From assembly GCA_013368445.1 (NCBI GenBank), contig JAACJO010000023.1, positions 372,001 through 436,000 of the forward strand: a stretch of 64,000 nucleotides of DNA, given 5' to 3'. The stretch is from Leucocoprinus leucothites. Lineage: Eukaryota; Basidiomycota; Agaricomycetes; Agaricales; Agaricaceae. This document shows positions 11,994 through 24,665 of the stretch, one piece after another. The notes below the pieces were generated by a model that made no database searches, was not told the DNA's origin, and was given only the letters and a program-made list of their open reading frames with translations. How positions within the stretch are numbered: position 1 is the first letter of the stretch; each line of letters starts with the position of its first letter. Made by a program: the position numbers and the translations under genes.

Positions 11994-13456
11994 ATGCCTT
12001 GGGAGGACGTTGTGTTAAATGATGGTAAGCAAGGTTCATCTTTCCTACAATCTACACCTGATCATTCCGGTACACCTAGGAAACAAAATCCCGAGCATTG
12101 CGTGCGCTTAAATTACTTTGCCTTTGTCCAGTCCTTGTCATTGACTTTCAATAGCTTTGGTACCTCGAGCGCAGGCCATGGCCAACAGGCAATAGATCAA
12201 ATTGAACAGGCCATCTCACTTGGCTTCTCTCATGTCGGTCAGTAATGGATCGCACATGTGCTGGTTTACGCTTCTTAACTGATGCTCTACTAGACACCGC
12301 ACAGTGGTACAGGACTGAAGTAGAAGTCGGAAAGGCCTTTCGTGAATGTGGACTAGCTCGAGAGGAGATATACATCACTACCAAATATTCTGGTCTCCAT
12401 GACCTCGATATACAAACCTCATTTCAAAACAGCCTAGAGAATGTGAGTTTTCCTGTTCACTTTTAGCATCAGGAAAATACTGAAGAAGACGTTAGCTAGG
12501 CGTCTCTTACATCGACTCATACCTCATTCATGATCCTAAAAATGCAGTCCCAGATATTCCTACTGCTTGGAGGCAGTTCGAGGACTTCAAGGAAAAGGGG
12601 CTTGCGAAGTAAGTGTTATAATTCGGAAGAATTTTGCAACCTTTCACGTTCATAATCTTCTTAGGAGCATCGGAATTAGCAATTTCGCTGTGCCCGAGCT
12701 ACAAAAGCTCCTTTCCATAGCCAAGATCAAGCCAGCGGTCAACCAGGTTGAGATTCACCCGAATCCATATCGAGCTGGACAGTACTTACTTCGTTGCGTT
12801 TAGATACTTTTCCATCCGTACGTTTACGCTGAGCAAGCTCCAACCGTCGCTCTCTGCCAAGCCGAAGGAATTGTAGTTGAAGCTTTCAGCTCTCTCATGT
12901 GCGTCACCTATGAAAACTGCGAACACTTACCGAGGATGAAACTGACCGCCACTCAAATTTAAGTCCTATCACGCACTATTCTGGTGGCCCAGTCGACATC
13001 CTCGCTAACAAGATTGCAGAGGCTAAGAGCATCGCACCGGAGCAAGTTTTATTGGCATGGGTCAAGGCGAAGGGTGTCATTCCTGTAACGTACGTCAACC
13101 ATTGGTCCTGCACCTGAAGCTTAAGCTTATCGAATTATAGGACCAGTTCCAAGAAGGATAGACTGGAACGTTACCTCGATGTTGGAGACATAGGCATGTA
13201 GTTTCTCTATAATGAAGTTATTTGCGCTAATCGCATTCATGTACTTGTAGAACTCACCGAAGCCGAAGTCGCAGCTATTGATGCTGCCGGCGCCGCGGGT
13301 GCCCCGATATCACCCAAGAAGCTGGCCGTTCGAAAACTTCGGAACGCTGTACTATTGGCGTTCTTGTTTTTGGTGATCTACCTATCAGGAAATCTGGTTG
13401 GTGGTAATTTCTGCTCTGGTACCTGGAGGAGCCAGGGAGGAGAACACTCCAAATGA
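11994..13456 (+). CDS. Aldo-keto reductase with C-terminal membrane anchor
   Basis: NAD(P)H-dependent carbonyl reductase of the AKR superfamily, 319 residues from ten exons: 11994-12024, 12080-12101, 12155-12237, 12294-12442, 12496-12608, 12665-12746, 12804-12898, 12964-13089, 13141-13193, 13251-13456. All phases agree. Motifs in order: IPSIAFGTS, the catalytic Asp-Tyr region DTAQWYRTE, catalytic Lys in YITTKYSG, catalytic His in YLIHDP, SIGISNF, NQILFHPYV, and a cofactor-binding IPVTTSSKKDRL. Beyond the normal AKR end, a basic RKLRN is followed by about 16 hydrophobic residues (AVLLAFLFLVIYLS), which looks like a tail anchor. The ninth intron has a GC donor (gcatgt) needed to keep DIELTEAEV in frame. 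Substrate unknown. Confidence 0.88.
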
Positions 13457-14201
13457 TAATGTACTCCCTGGAGTTGAGGGGTTTGCAAGCTGGAGAGCTG
13501 AGAGAGGGCATCTGATGTTATTATTTCTGAGCGTTGTTCGATTTCTAGAGATCACTGCCAGTCGTATTGGGAGATCCCACTCGAAGTCCTATGTGTGCTG
13601 GATTGATAAGCACCATATCGCACCCAATATCTGGGATTCCTAATAAGATGTCCGACAACTTGGAAGTTGGGCGAATTTCGTGTGCACGCGTTGGTTGGGG
13701 AATATCCGCGGGAGCAGCCCACTGTTCTGTAGTCTAAGTCAGTTATTCAAAAAGACAATAAGACAATGGCTTCCTGGCGGAATATCGTTTTTTTTTGGAC
13801 TGATTCAAGTACAGCCCAATCATCCGTGATCATGTAAGGTCAAGTGATAGTGACGTTACGTTACGTACACGTGATAGACAGTTCCTAAAGTACCACAACA
13901 ATGGCGCTGAAGCTTAAACGCGTCTTAATTAGGTTGTTTCTAATCAACCATCAAAGTACTCTTTGACTGTTTCTTTCTCTCTCTGTCATTTTTCTCACTT
14001 CTCACTTCTATTCCTCTAACTGCTGTCAGTGTCATTGGTAATCTAAAATCGCCGTGTTCTTTGCTGCTGACCCATCCAAACGGGTAGTTTACGTTGACTC
14101 CCCGACATCACTGCCTCAGGCAAACGCCATTCATATAAAAGGGAGCTTCATTCAAGACGAAACGCGTTTTCACCGTCCAACACCCCAATCTCTGAGACGA
14201 T
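13457..14201. other. Intergenic, promoter of SRA gene
   Basis: No gene supported. An open frame beginning near 14054 runs into the SRA gene's first exon in another frame and starts at a non-ATG codon. A CT-rich stretch at 13968-14030 sits where a fungal promoter pyrimidine tract would lie. Confidence 0.4.
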
Positions 14202-15380
14202 ATGGCTATGGAACGTCTGTGCGTACCTTTCAGATTTCTTTGTTTTGTTGATTTTCTGATCTTCTTTCGGAATACTCTCAGGCGAGCCCAAATCATGCAG
14301 CAGGACCAATCTGGCGTTTACCGTGTCAACACATCTCTTGTTCTTCCTGGAGCGGACCCAAATGCGATCTCACCAGCAAGCGGAGCATCGCCTACGGGAC
14401 TCTTTACGCCGTCAGCATGGACGGTGAGTAGCAGCGAGGCGTCTGTGAAGGACCATTATGGTCACCCAGACGGGTGTCCTGTAGGGCAAATCTTTGCTAA
14501 CCGGTGGGTGGAGTGGTTTTTCTTTATCTAGCGTCTGCTTATGGTGTGCTGACGATTTGCTTACGTCTCGTTACGTTCGGCTTAATGTGTGGCGTCCTGT
14601 GTTTAGGAAGGCGTGTTATGACGCCAAGGTACATCGAGCAAATATGAAGGGCATTGTTGGAAACGTGCAGGAGGGTGCATATTCAATTGTGGTGAATGAT
14701 GGGTACGAGGACGACATTGACAAAGGAGATGTTATGTGAGTGATTTCCTTTAACTTCTTCGAGGAGCGTCTGACCTATGGTGAACGTAGATGGTATACCG
14801 GCGCTGGCGGCCAGGAAAACCGCTTTGGAGGCGTGAGTAACTGTTTTTCACTTTCACTGTGAATGACAGCCTCAGCCCGACTGCCGGATGTTGTTCTAGT
14901 CGGAATCGCAGAAGACTGACCAGAACTTTAACCACGTCTCCAACCGTACGCTCGTGGTAAGTTCCAACGCTTCTTGACACGCTTCACACTCTGATATTCT
15001 GCCCCTCGCGATAGCAAAACACCGTCACAAGACATCCTGTGAGAGTAATTCGTGGAAGCAAAGGGTCAAGATGGGGCCCCTTCCAAGGGTGAGATTTTCC
15101 CAGCATGCTATCCTGACACTGTCCTAATGTTTCATTCATAGGTACCGGTACGATGGATTATATGATGTTATTAGCGTGAGTGACTCATTTTGACTGAGAT
15201 TCCATGGTGACTTAAACGCGTCTCCAGGCTGAATACGCCAAGGGAATTAGTGGTTACAGAATCTGCAGATTCAAGCTCCAGGTTTGTTTTCTCAACTGCT
15301 CCTTTAAGTGGTTTATACTAACAAAAAGTCGCCAGAGGCGGCCTGGCCAAACGCCTCTCAAGGAGTTACCGCGTGTTTGA
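14202..15380 (+). CDS. SRA/YDG-domain protein, copy 1
   Basis: Nine exons (14202-14218, 14282-14503, 14607-14735, 14790-14832, 14900-14956, 15015-15088, 15142-15175, 15228-15281, 15336-15380) give 224 residues. The product is essentially one SRA (SET and RING associated) domain: GHPDGCPVGQIFANR, EGAYSIVVNDGYEDD, WYTGAGGQ, HPVRVIRGSKG, GYRYDGLYDV (the YDG motif) and RICRFKLQRRPGQTPL. In UHRF1 and plant SUVH proteins this domain flips and reads methylated cytosine; in fungi SRA-only proteins are little studied. There is no RING or SET domain. A paralogue sits at 56998-58167. A methyl-DNA reading role is inference. Confidence 0.88.
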
Positions 15381-15680
15381 ATTCGGTTTTACATTTACAT
15401 TTTGCTTTTTTTTGTTCAGTCTGTAAATGTCGTGTATATTGTCCCGATACTTTTGTTGCCCTACTTGCTAATTTCGAAGTCGCATGCACCCCTCTGAGTC
15501 CTTAAGCAAAATAACTCGTGTCTATACTAACTTGAATGTGCTCCGTGACCCTGAAAACGCGTAGTCACGTGAAATCACAGGGCGATCAAAATCGCAAATG
15601 AGTTGATTGACTGAGCGTCGTGGTTCTTTCGAGTTTGACCACCACCGTCTTCCCCTTCTTGATCTGTTCGGAACCTAGAT

Positions 15681-16356
15681 ATGTCGCAAGAGCCAGAGGA
15701 CGTGAAACCGAAACTAAATCTGTCCATTGTGTATGAGGGAACCTGTGAGTACGCGTGAACCTTGGCTCAAAACGCGTTGATTCTGACCATAAAATACTTT
15801 TCCCTTCGCCCCTGGTTTTGAATATACTTTCGGTGGCGCGCTGTATTTATGTTGTATAACTAGCTATTACGGTCAAAGTGAGGCCAAATATGCCTTTCGG
15901 GAAGATCTTCAACGCAGCACTCGTGAGTGGCCACTAACACTCTTTTGTTTCTACAGCATTATTTACTTTGCTCGGCTTTCACAGAAAAGATTTGAAAAGG
16001 AGGCTGGTTCGTTCACGTGTCCCCTATACCATTACCCCATCATTGACTCTGCATAATCAACCTTTCTACTTCTCGGAACGTCCGACCTCTGCGCAAAAAA
16101 TCTAGGAACGCTCCGGTTCATGTATGATGGACAACGGCTAGGAGACGAAGATACACCCGGAGGAGTACGTATTGTTCCTTGTGATTCGTACTTATGCTCA
16201 TGGACGATCCCTTTCTGCTAAATAGATGGGAATGGAGGACGGTGATCAGATCGACGCACATTTACCGCAGGTACACCGTCCGTCCTCGCTTCGTGTTCAG
16301 AGCTCTGATACATTCCTTTGTTACGCTGTGTATAGCTCGGCGGTGGACAATCATAG
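15681..16356 (+). CDS. SUMO, small ubiquitin-like modifier
   Basis: Six exons (15681-15744, 15864-15922, 15985-16006, 16106-16164, 16226-16270, 16336-16356) give an 89-residue protein. The SUMO fold signatures are clear: KPKLNLSIVYEGTSITVKVR, MPFGKIFNAALKRF, LRFMYDGQRL, and GMEDGDQIDAHL. The last exon supplies QLGG followed by GQS and the stop, so the precursor has three residues to be removed by a Ulp-type protease to expose the conjugating diglycine. The gene is equivalent to yeast SMT3 / fission yeast pmt3. It acts as a nuclear and cytoplasmic protein modifier. Exon phases all agree. Confidence 0.93.
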
Positions 16357-17059
16357 CCAACCTCTTCCTCGTGTTGGCTTCCAAATACTACCACACGCCC
16401 ACCAGAGAACACTCGCCTCTGTCTGCTTTTCTTGTTTTATGTCTCTATATTACGTATGTGTTTTGTATTAAGTATCCCGACGCAGTTTGGTTGCGTGGCC
16501 TCTAAATGAATGACCTGCATGTGTTACAGTGAGGTGTAGCTCTGCCTCATTTTGATTTTACTTAATTGGACAAAGTTCATGGCAAGCCCCAACGTTAATT
16601 ATGGAACAGTGATCTAGACTTGCGTTTGGATAGAATACCAACTCGAGGAATGGTGAAAGGCTCCGGTTCAGTTCAAGGAGTATCTCCAGTGCTTCTCGTC
16701 AGCTTCGCAATCATTGTTGTCCGTCACTCAGGTGTATTGTATAAGGTTTCTCCGATTTAGTCGTGCTAAAACCTGGGTGAAAGAGCTTAGAAGGTATTTT
16801 CTTGCCTCCAGTCCGAGGCACTTCCTGGTTTCAGAAGTTTTTAAGTGGACGTAGATTGCTCTTTTTGAGCCTATGTTTTCAACTGACTGTTTGGGGTACG
16901 AACCACTCACTTCTTATTTCGGCAATCACAGTGTGCTGATGTTGCTCCTGGCATCAGACGCTGTGCAGCTGGCCACTAGTACTAGTGCCAGAACACTGTT
17001 CATCACCCCTACATTGACCTGGTCCACTCACCCTATGCTCTGACTACTAACGCCCTCCA
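16357..17059. other. Intergenic between SUMO and atg22
   Basis: No supported gene; 3' flank of SUMO and promoter of the Atg22-like gene. Confidence 0.4.
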
Positions 17060-19083
17060 ATGCTTTCTATATCATCACCCTACAAGAAGAAGCTCTATGG
17101 TTGGTTAAGTTATACTTTTGCGAGGTAAGTATACGATATCCAAGCTTCTGTGTTTCCACTGAGCGTTAACGACTGTACTCTTGTTTAATAGTGAAGTATT
17201 TGTCATCGTCTCGTTGACGTTATTCCTTCCAATATGTTTGGAGCAATTCGCAAGGGATAATGGGTATATTTCACCGGAGAGGACTCGGCCTTGTTCCCCG
17301 AAGACCCCAATACTTCATGCGAACATGACGAATGCCGCTAGAGCTGTGGCAGGAACACTAGCTGACGCGGAGAGGTGCGAAGTGAAGATTGGGTGGGCTT
17401 GGATAGACACTGCAAGCTTTAGGTGTGTTATGCCCTGAGTTTATTATCGAGCTCGTCCTCAGCAATCCTTGCTTGCAGTCTTTATGTATATTCCATATCC
17501 GTGGCCCTCCAGGCCCTCACCGTGATATCCATGGGTGGTATTGCCGACCACCGTATGTCTTTTAAGCTCGTTATATTTCATTTGCACTAAAAGGTGGTTC
17601 TTGTAGCACCCCACAGGAAGAAACTGTTACTCTTCTTCGCCGCCCTAGGATCCATCTCAGCAATGCTCTTCCTCTTGTTACCATCTGATTCATCAATATG
17701 GTACGCATCAGCACTACTTGCCATTCTCGCAAATGTGAGCTTCGGGGCATCTGTGGTCGCCATGAATGCGTACCTACCATCATTAGCAAAAGAATCACCT
17801 GAAGTCGTGGAGGTACATCAAGAAATACTGGCCACACGAGAACAGGAACAAGATGATGAAGGTCATCATCAATCGCATTCTCTGGATCCTTCCGAGCCTG
17901 AGCCTGAAAGTCCAGAAGCCCCTCTCATCCCACGGCATGATTCCACACCACCATCAGCCTCAGATGAGGTGATCTCCTCTTCCAGCCCATCATCCTCGAA
18001 ATCAAAATATGATGCCACATTGTCGCGAGCAACATCAAGGATATCATCACTCGGTATAGCCATGGGCTACGCTGCTGGTATCGTTTTGCTCATAGTTGCC
18101 CTTGTACCTGTGACGAAGCTTGGTGGTTCTACATTTGCCTTAAGGTTGGCCATTGGGCTAAGCGGCGTCTGGTGGGCAGTATTCTCGTTGCCTGCAGCGA
18201 TGTGGCTACCTGGTGCGGATGCAATCGAGGCGAAGCAGATTCAGGGTGACGAGGAACGGGATGCTGACGGTTGGGGTGACGCTGGAACGGGTCGGAATGA
18301 GAGGGAGGAGAGAGATTGGAGATTATGGAGTGAGATTCGCGCAGCGTGGGTTCGCTTGGGAGATATGTTGAGATGGACTGAGATTTTGAAGCTGAGGAAT
18401 ACATTCAAATATCTGGCTGCCTGGTTCTTGTTGTCTGATGGTTAGTCCTCCATAGGATTGAAATTATCTTGCTATAATTAACGATATTTCTCTTCACAGG
18501 ATTCACGACTATGACATCAACAGCAGTACTTTTTGCTAAAACCTCTCTCCACATGCCAGCCTCTTCATTAATTCTCATTGGTATCATAACACCCACCTCT
18601 GGGATTCTCGGATCACTCGCCTGGCCACACCTACAACGCAAATTCTCCCTCTCAAACCTTACCATCCTCGTCGTTCTTGTTCTCCTTGCATCCCTCATCC
18701 CGCTTTACGGCTGTCTCGGCTTCTTGGTCCAAAACTCCTCTTTCCGTTTTGGTGGTCTAACCACCCCTGGCGAAATGTTCGGTCTCGCGGTCGTCTTTGG
18801 TTCAGTATATGGTGCTTTCCAAGGATATGCTAGAGCGTTTTACGCAGAATTGATACCAAGAGGAGAAGAAGCGAGGTGGTATGGCTTATTTTCGATTACG
18901 GACAAGAGTAGTTCGTTTGTTGGGCCGTTGGTGGTGGGTGTTATTGCGGATTTGACGGGGAATATTAGATATGCGTTTTTCTTTTTGGTTGGGATGATTT
19001 GGGTTGCTGTGCCGATTTTGTGGAGTGTGGATGTGGAGAGGGGAAAGAAGGATGCGAGGGAGTATGTGTATCGAGAGGGCTGA
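17060..19083 (+). CDS. atg22: Autophagy-related protein 22-like vacuolar amino-acid effluxer
   Basis: Major-facilitator-superfamily membrane protein exporting amino acids from the vacuole after autophagic breakdown. Five exons: 17060-17124, 17192-17422, 17479-17552, 17607-18440, 18500-19083. The start LYGWLSYTFASEVF and the long non-helical insert after helix 1 (ISPERTRPCSP...) are typical of Atg22, followed by SISVALQALTVISMGGIADHP, and a second large acidic loop between helices (residues about 205-270, rich in Glu, Ser, Asp). The C-terminal half has hydrophobic helices such as LILIGIITPTSGILGS and the YARAFYAELIPRGEEARWYGLFSITDKSSSF signature spread over 18830-18920. Ends DAREYVYREG. The symbol follows the family name; orthology is by motif recognition. 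Confidence 0.9.
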
Positions 19084-21410
19084 CGTTGGTGAGTAGATGG
19101 TGTGTTGTTCTGCCGTTCTGCTGGTGCGCATTGGGTTTGCTGACTCGTACTTGTTGTTCAGGATTTGATTGAAATCCCTGTAATTATTGCGATTTCCAGA
19201 ATAGTGATCATGTACTTTGTCGTGGGCATCGGCATCAGGCATGAGGCATAATGATCATAATTTGACAGTAATGGAGATTCTGAGCCATTGCCGAGTACCG
19301 CTGATATACCTACGCTTCAAGTCGAAGATCCCATGGCCGCCATACTATCTCGAAAGTACGCACAACACAACTTCGGCTTCCGGGAAAAAGGCATGAGCAC
19401 TGTTTCTTTGTCTCTCCTCGAACAGGTGACTATCTGGTCGGGCTGAAAGCTCTCCGCGTCCTCTATCAGAAAAACAGTTGTCGGAACCGAACTCGGCTCT
19501 TTTTCTCCGGGTCCGCCACATCGCCATTGCCCCCAGACTCACAAAGAACTTCGTACCCAGTTAATTGGCTGGATTCTAGGTTCTAGTCGACGGCAAAGAA
19601 TAATCAAGCTCTCGGGCCCCGCTGGAAGTCAGCAGGTGCGTAGGCTTTGCCCGAGTTTTGCGATGGGATCGGTCGACTTGGCGCAGCTTTTCCAAACTGT
19701 ACAGACCTATTAATCCTTACACCGTTATCCCAAACCTTACCTGTCAGCTCGCTATTCCCTTATGGTGTTCAAGGACTTATTCTGAGCCCCGCCGGCGACC
19801 CACCAATACTCTGATACTCGATGTGCTCAAGCTAGAAGGCTCGTTGTAACATCACTTACAGCGATCGCCAACATTTTAGTTTGCGCCTCTCAAAGGCCGT
19901 TTCTTATACTTATCGATAGTCATATTTTTGCGGTGAAGTTACGCAAAGTCAAGCCATCGAGATAATTCGGAATTCGGACGAACCAGTCATCCCCGTCTGG
20001 CCTCCTCCCATGAATAATTGAAATCGATCTCCAGATGTCCCGAATAGCAGTTCATGCGCATATGGCCCACTCCCACTGTTTTCGTGATAGAGGTGCTTTC
20101 TCTTGCCAACGCGAGGAACAGAAACCAGTTTTTTGAGGAAACCCGAAAAATCCACGTTTGCCACTTCACGCCGCTACATGATGATTCTCCAGAGGTAATA
20201 ACCGACAGAGTTTTTTAATTGTTCTACAGATACGGTAAGCGTGAACGGTTCTAAGTCCGGTTCACGTTGTCAATGCTAATAAACTATCTGACAGGAGATG
20301 GGTTTGGACGATTCGACCCATCCCAGAATGAAGCCTACATAGGCGAGAGGCAAGATACTTTCAGAGAAGCTTGTAAACTTCAAATTTGAAAGGCTCTCTC
20401 GCATCTTGGACATACTCAATTCCAACCACGATGTCTCTTCCAAATGCTCGTTCAGCCCTACTGTTCTTTTCTAGCCTCGGGGCGCGGAGAGATTATCAGA
20501 TCGACGTCCTTAGTCCATGTATTTGTTCTAGATCGGCGAGCAAGCGCGGGCTGGCCAGTTTCCGGCTCCAACAAGGGGTTAGTTCCCCCGCAGACGATTC
20601 CACTGTCAATAGTCTTCTTGATGAAATTTAGCAGGTGCCCGCACGTTTGTCAAACCATGCATAACATGAATAATCGGTTGAACCGCTAGAATCTCTTGCG
20701 GGGGTCGAACAGGTGTTTCTATGAGGTAACATAATGCTGCCCTATTTCATTTTGGGTGAACTCCGCTAAGTACGGGCGAAACCAGGATTGAAACTTCGAA
20801 CAGCATGATTTTTGGAGGGAATACCTCTTGGCGAGGTCAGTGGTCTTTGGGAGCTGGCCTGGTTGTGTCACCTATGCTGGGTCCTCTTAAATGAATAGAA
20901 CCGCTGCACACCGTTGCGGTTCGTGAGCTCCGGTCATCCTGCCGTTCAAGCAACATGTACCAGTAGGGCTAGTTTCAGTCCCCATTGAGCGGACCGTATT
21001 ACCACCGACTCGTCATAAATTCATTATTCGGACCCGGTGTATGGGAGTAATACTGAGGAAAACAATCCAAGTACTCTGCTAGCATCATGCCACCCGCCAA
21101 GTCAGCATCAGAAGGGATGTTGTCTGTCCCTGACATATTGATTTCTTAGACCAGAAGCTTATTCGCTGTACGCTAGCACGAGACCGTTGGCTGATATTTC
21201 GTAATTCGTTAGCAGAATGTGTCCCATTAACGAACAAGTTTGTGCATTCTTTTATTCAATGAATTTGAAATATCGGCTCAAGAATTGACATCCAGAACAT
21301 CCTATGGATGCCTCGTGCTTGGAAGGGCTCGACTTGACAATGGAATACGTCACGTAATTACCAATGTCCTCAAAGACGTTAGTGCTCATTGGAAATACCC
21401 GAGCCCAATG
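19084..21410. other. Intergenic, about 2.3 kb, no gene seen
   Basis: Short open frames on both strands (for example 19345-19542 minus, 20386-20689 plus in two overlapping frames) show no splice context, no recognisable motifs and no agreement between neighbouring pieces. The region separates the housekeeping block from the lectin cluster. Confidence 0.4.
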
Positions 21411-21413
21411 CAA

Positions 21414-21420
21414 TATAAAA
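21414..21420 (+). promoter_or_regulatory. TATA box of lectin gene A
   Basis: TATAAAA 89 bp before the ATG at 21503. Lectin genes B and C have the same box at similar distance. Confidence 0.6.
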
Positions 21421-21502
21421 TGCCCGCCGTGGAGAGTTCAAACTATCCAACCCACCCAACCTACTCACCAATCAGTACCAATTGTCTCTCACATCTCGTA
21501 CA

Positions 21503-22062
21503 ATGTCGAAACCCGCTGCTGGAAACTACTACATCATTAACCGAGTTCTCTCCCCTGCAGGAAAGGATCTTTCTATCACGTTCAAGGGGCAGAACCAATA
21601 TGCCACCGTCACCGCTCTGTCTGATTCGGACCAAAACCAAGTTGTCAGTAGTGTTCAGCATCCTCGTTTTGCTCTTGTGACTTTTCATATCCAACTCATA
21701 TCGAAATATGATAGTGGGTGATCAGAGACGCTGGTGCGGCTACGCAATCCATTTCTCCTGCCAGCAACCCAAATCTTCAAGTTGGCTGGGGAAGCTCTGG
21801 TGCAATGGTTCTCCCTCCAGGAGGTTATGTCTGGACCATTGCGCAGGTTGCTGTCGACACTTATACGTGAGTCTCTCTCTTATCAATAAATTTCATGATC
21901 TATGACATGTGCTGAGCGAGTTTACCTGCTTTCAGTATTCAGGATGGCGGTCGTACTGCGTTCTGGGGCGTAACTAACGCCACAGAGAATGAGGGCATCA
22001 AAATTGTCGCTGGGAATGCGAATGACTGGAGGAACCAGTGGGTTTTGGTCCGTGCCTCTTAA
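21503..22062 (+). CDS. CCL2-like beta-trefoil lectin, copy A
   Basis: Exons 21503-21643, 21715-21866, 21936-22062; 139 residues, no signal peptide, as is normal for cytoplasmic fruiting-body lectins. Shared features with CCL2 of Coprinopsis cinerea, recognised by pattern: GNYYIINRVLSP near the N-terminus, a QVW splice-spanning turn, ISPASNPNLQVGWG, LPPGGYVWTI, IQDGGRTAFWGV, and a final WVLV strand. CCL2 binds fucosylated glycans and is toxic to nematodes; a defence role against fungivores is therefore likely but inferred. It is the most diverged of the three copies here. Introns lie at identical positions in all three genes. Confidence 0.88.
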
Positions 22063-22399
22063 TTAGCCAACCCGAGACTGTGCGCTGTATGGAAATTTCG
22101 AATTGTGTCTTCGGTATGATTGAATGTGTCTGTTGTGCGAAATATATCATGCTGTACTGCTGTGATACTATGTCAATGCTGAATGAGCTGACTTACTTCG
22201 GTTGTACTACTGCGAGTCTTGTCTCTTCTCGCCCGTTTTTCAGCGTTCATATGCAGTATCGCCCAGAGTGAGGTTGTCCCAATTAAAGAAAAATAACTGC
22301 GGCTCTACATGAACATTTGAGCTCGTGCTCGTTATGAAGATAACTGGCCGCATATAGTGACGTGCAGACTACCAATTTTTGTTGAAGCTTTAGTCCACC

Positions 22400-24665
22400 G
22401 TCTATGATGTCTCGAGAGACATAGCAAAGAGGGGGCAGAATATACGGTACTTATTTGCTAGGTAGGATCTGCACTCCCTCTGATAAATTTCTCGAAGAGT
22501 GGTTTTATGAGTGCCCGTGACGCAGCATACATATAAATAGACTCCATGCACTTCGGTATCATTCAAAGTCTGGGTTCCTTCGTGCGCATCATGATAGATC
22601 CATTCGAACACCCGGCACATACACCATAAATTAGACCCAGCCGTCGGGACTCAGCAGCTATATCACAGAAACAATACATTTCTCCTTTCTTGCACCGCTT
22701 CACTCTGATAATCCCAGCTGCCGGACGAAGGGTCGAGCGTGGGATAGGGTCGAGAATTGTCCTCCAAATCCGCATGTATAAAGTGAGTATACCTGGACCA
22801 GTTACCTGTTGATGTGTTTCTGTAGCTTAACCTTGCAGGAATGACTGAACGTTTCATGAGGCATCACCGTGTCCCGTTATGCAGGGGCCAGAGTGAAAGG
22901 CCAGAGCCGAGAACTGGAAGGGCCCTATTATTTGGGATCGGGCGGTATCGTAGGGCGATGCACATGAGGGGTGACCGCTGTTAAAACCTTGTCCAAGTAC
23001 GGACCGAACAGCTGGAATACTACACAATCAAGGACCTTCCCCGTGCGCCGTCCAGATGCAATCTTGACTTTGTCGCCGCCTTTTAACAGTTCACTGCTGT
23101 CAATCGCCGTCAAACCGAATCAGCTAATGGTCTATGCCCTGACTAAGCCCTCCGACACCTTGATAATTGTTTATCGACGAGAGAATATTTTGTGGTTGAA
23201 TGGGATCTTTACAGGATGAATGGACATTCCGAGCCCGTAGGGATTGTTCAATGACTCGGAGCCCATGACTGTATCAGTGAAGTGTTCATCCCAGCTCCTA
23301 CCCATGCACACTGGGCCGGCTGATTCTTCTTTTTGGATTGTTCGAGTCCGCATTGGGTGACTTTCTGTAAGATTTAGAATTACAGACACATTTTCTAAAT
23401 TATTCAGCAAGGTCGGCCGCCAAAGTCCAGAGCAAGGCCTCTTGACTGCAGGTAGAAGAACCAATCTACATGGGTGATGGTCATCAAGGCGCCGTTTTCC
23501 GGGCAATAAGTCGCCCACTTCCCTCGCGTCCGCCAACACCTCCCATTCTTCAAAGGAAACCAGATGGCTTTCCGCATTCAAGTACGAAAGTGGTATTAAT
23601 CGTAGCCCGGCCATCATGATCCACACACGTTCCACTGTGCCTTCAATCACGAGACACTCGAGCAAGCGAGTAAGCGTGGGCCGGAAGTCATTGAGTTGGA
23701 TGTTTGTGAACAAGCATGCCGTGAAAGAGCATGAACAACTTTGATACCTTGGCGTCAAAGTTCATGAGCTTTGGCTGCAGTGGGCCACTCCGTATAGGTA
23801 GGTAGAATTGACTCGCGAAAATCGTGAGGGGATGAACGGTAGTCATACTGTGGGGGGAAAGACCAGTGATAAAAATAAATATACAGCCAAAGAAATTGAG
23901 AGATGGATGAGGAACAAGTGAAGTGGTAATACCCAAACGGGAAAAGCTCTCGTGGTCGGCCTCCCCTGAAGGCTCTGAAACGATAACCTGATGTGAGGTG
24001 TGCTACCACTATATATGAAGGACTGCGGCGCGGGCAAGGATTATAGAGGGTTTTGGGGATTTCCACGTCTAAGGCGTGACCTGGACTGAAGCCAGCATGC
24101 CGCAGTTCCGACTCCGGAGATAACATATATGCTGCACTCCAGAACTTCTGCCTGGTAGCGGCATCCCATTCGCCCATCACCATGCTAATCCTGGGATCGG
24201 GTCTCGGGCACATAAACAAACAACCGCCATCGCGGTGTGTTGTTGGTATAAGGAACTGAAGCAGGACGCCGTGCGGTGTAGGACCACGTTAATCGGATCA
24301 GACAGAGGTGGAGGACTTGGGGCGGATGTAAGGGGAGAGGAGAGAAACAAAGAAGGCCGTGGTAAATGCGGGAGGCAGTAGGGGTCAACATGGCGACTAG
24401 AGAGGAAAGGCCATGAATTTGAATCGGAAAAAAGGTAAACCGCTTACGAACCTCGAGGTTGACACGCTGACCCTTCTCCACGGCGCTTGCCTCTTCTAAC
24501 CTCATCCAACAAGGCCACAAGTCCAACGATGATGCTCGCAGTGTGATCAGGATCGCTGCCCAAGACTTTGAGTATCGTCAAAACGAGGTCGCGAGCACTA
24601 AACTCCGAATCTGCAAACTGCGGCCTTGACTGCAGCAATGGCATATGTGGGGATTGGTGGCCCAT
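22400..24665 (-). CDS. Unidentified multi-exon gene between lectins A and B
   Basis: Coding-like stretches follow one another on the minus strand: a true ATG at 24665 opening a frame with DLVLTILKVLGSDPDHTA; 24190-23940 with GEWDAATRQKFWSAAYML and SPSYIVVAHLTSGYRFRAF; 23700-23180 with TLTRLLECLVIEGTVERVW and FEEWEVLADAREVGDLLPG; 23110-23000 with LLKGGDKVKIASGRRTGKV; and possibly 22850-22660 and 22620-22402. I could not fix every splice site, and I do not recognise the family. A diverged copy of the part at about 23000-23480 lies at 27660-28260, so this gene was duplicated with the lectins. It may be functional or partly decayed. Confidence 0.4.

Noticed and set aside
16270..16356. SUMO appeared to lack its C-terminal diglycine
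   Set aside because: The frame read through 16270 has none, but a canonical intron (16271-16335) leads to an exon that restores QLGG before the stop.
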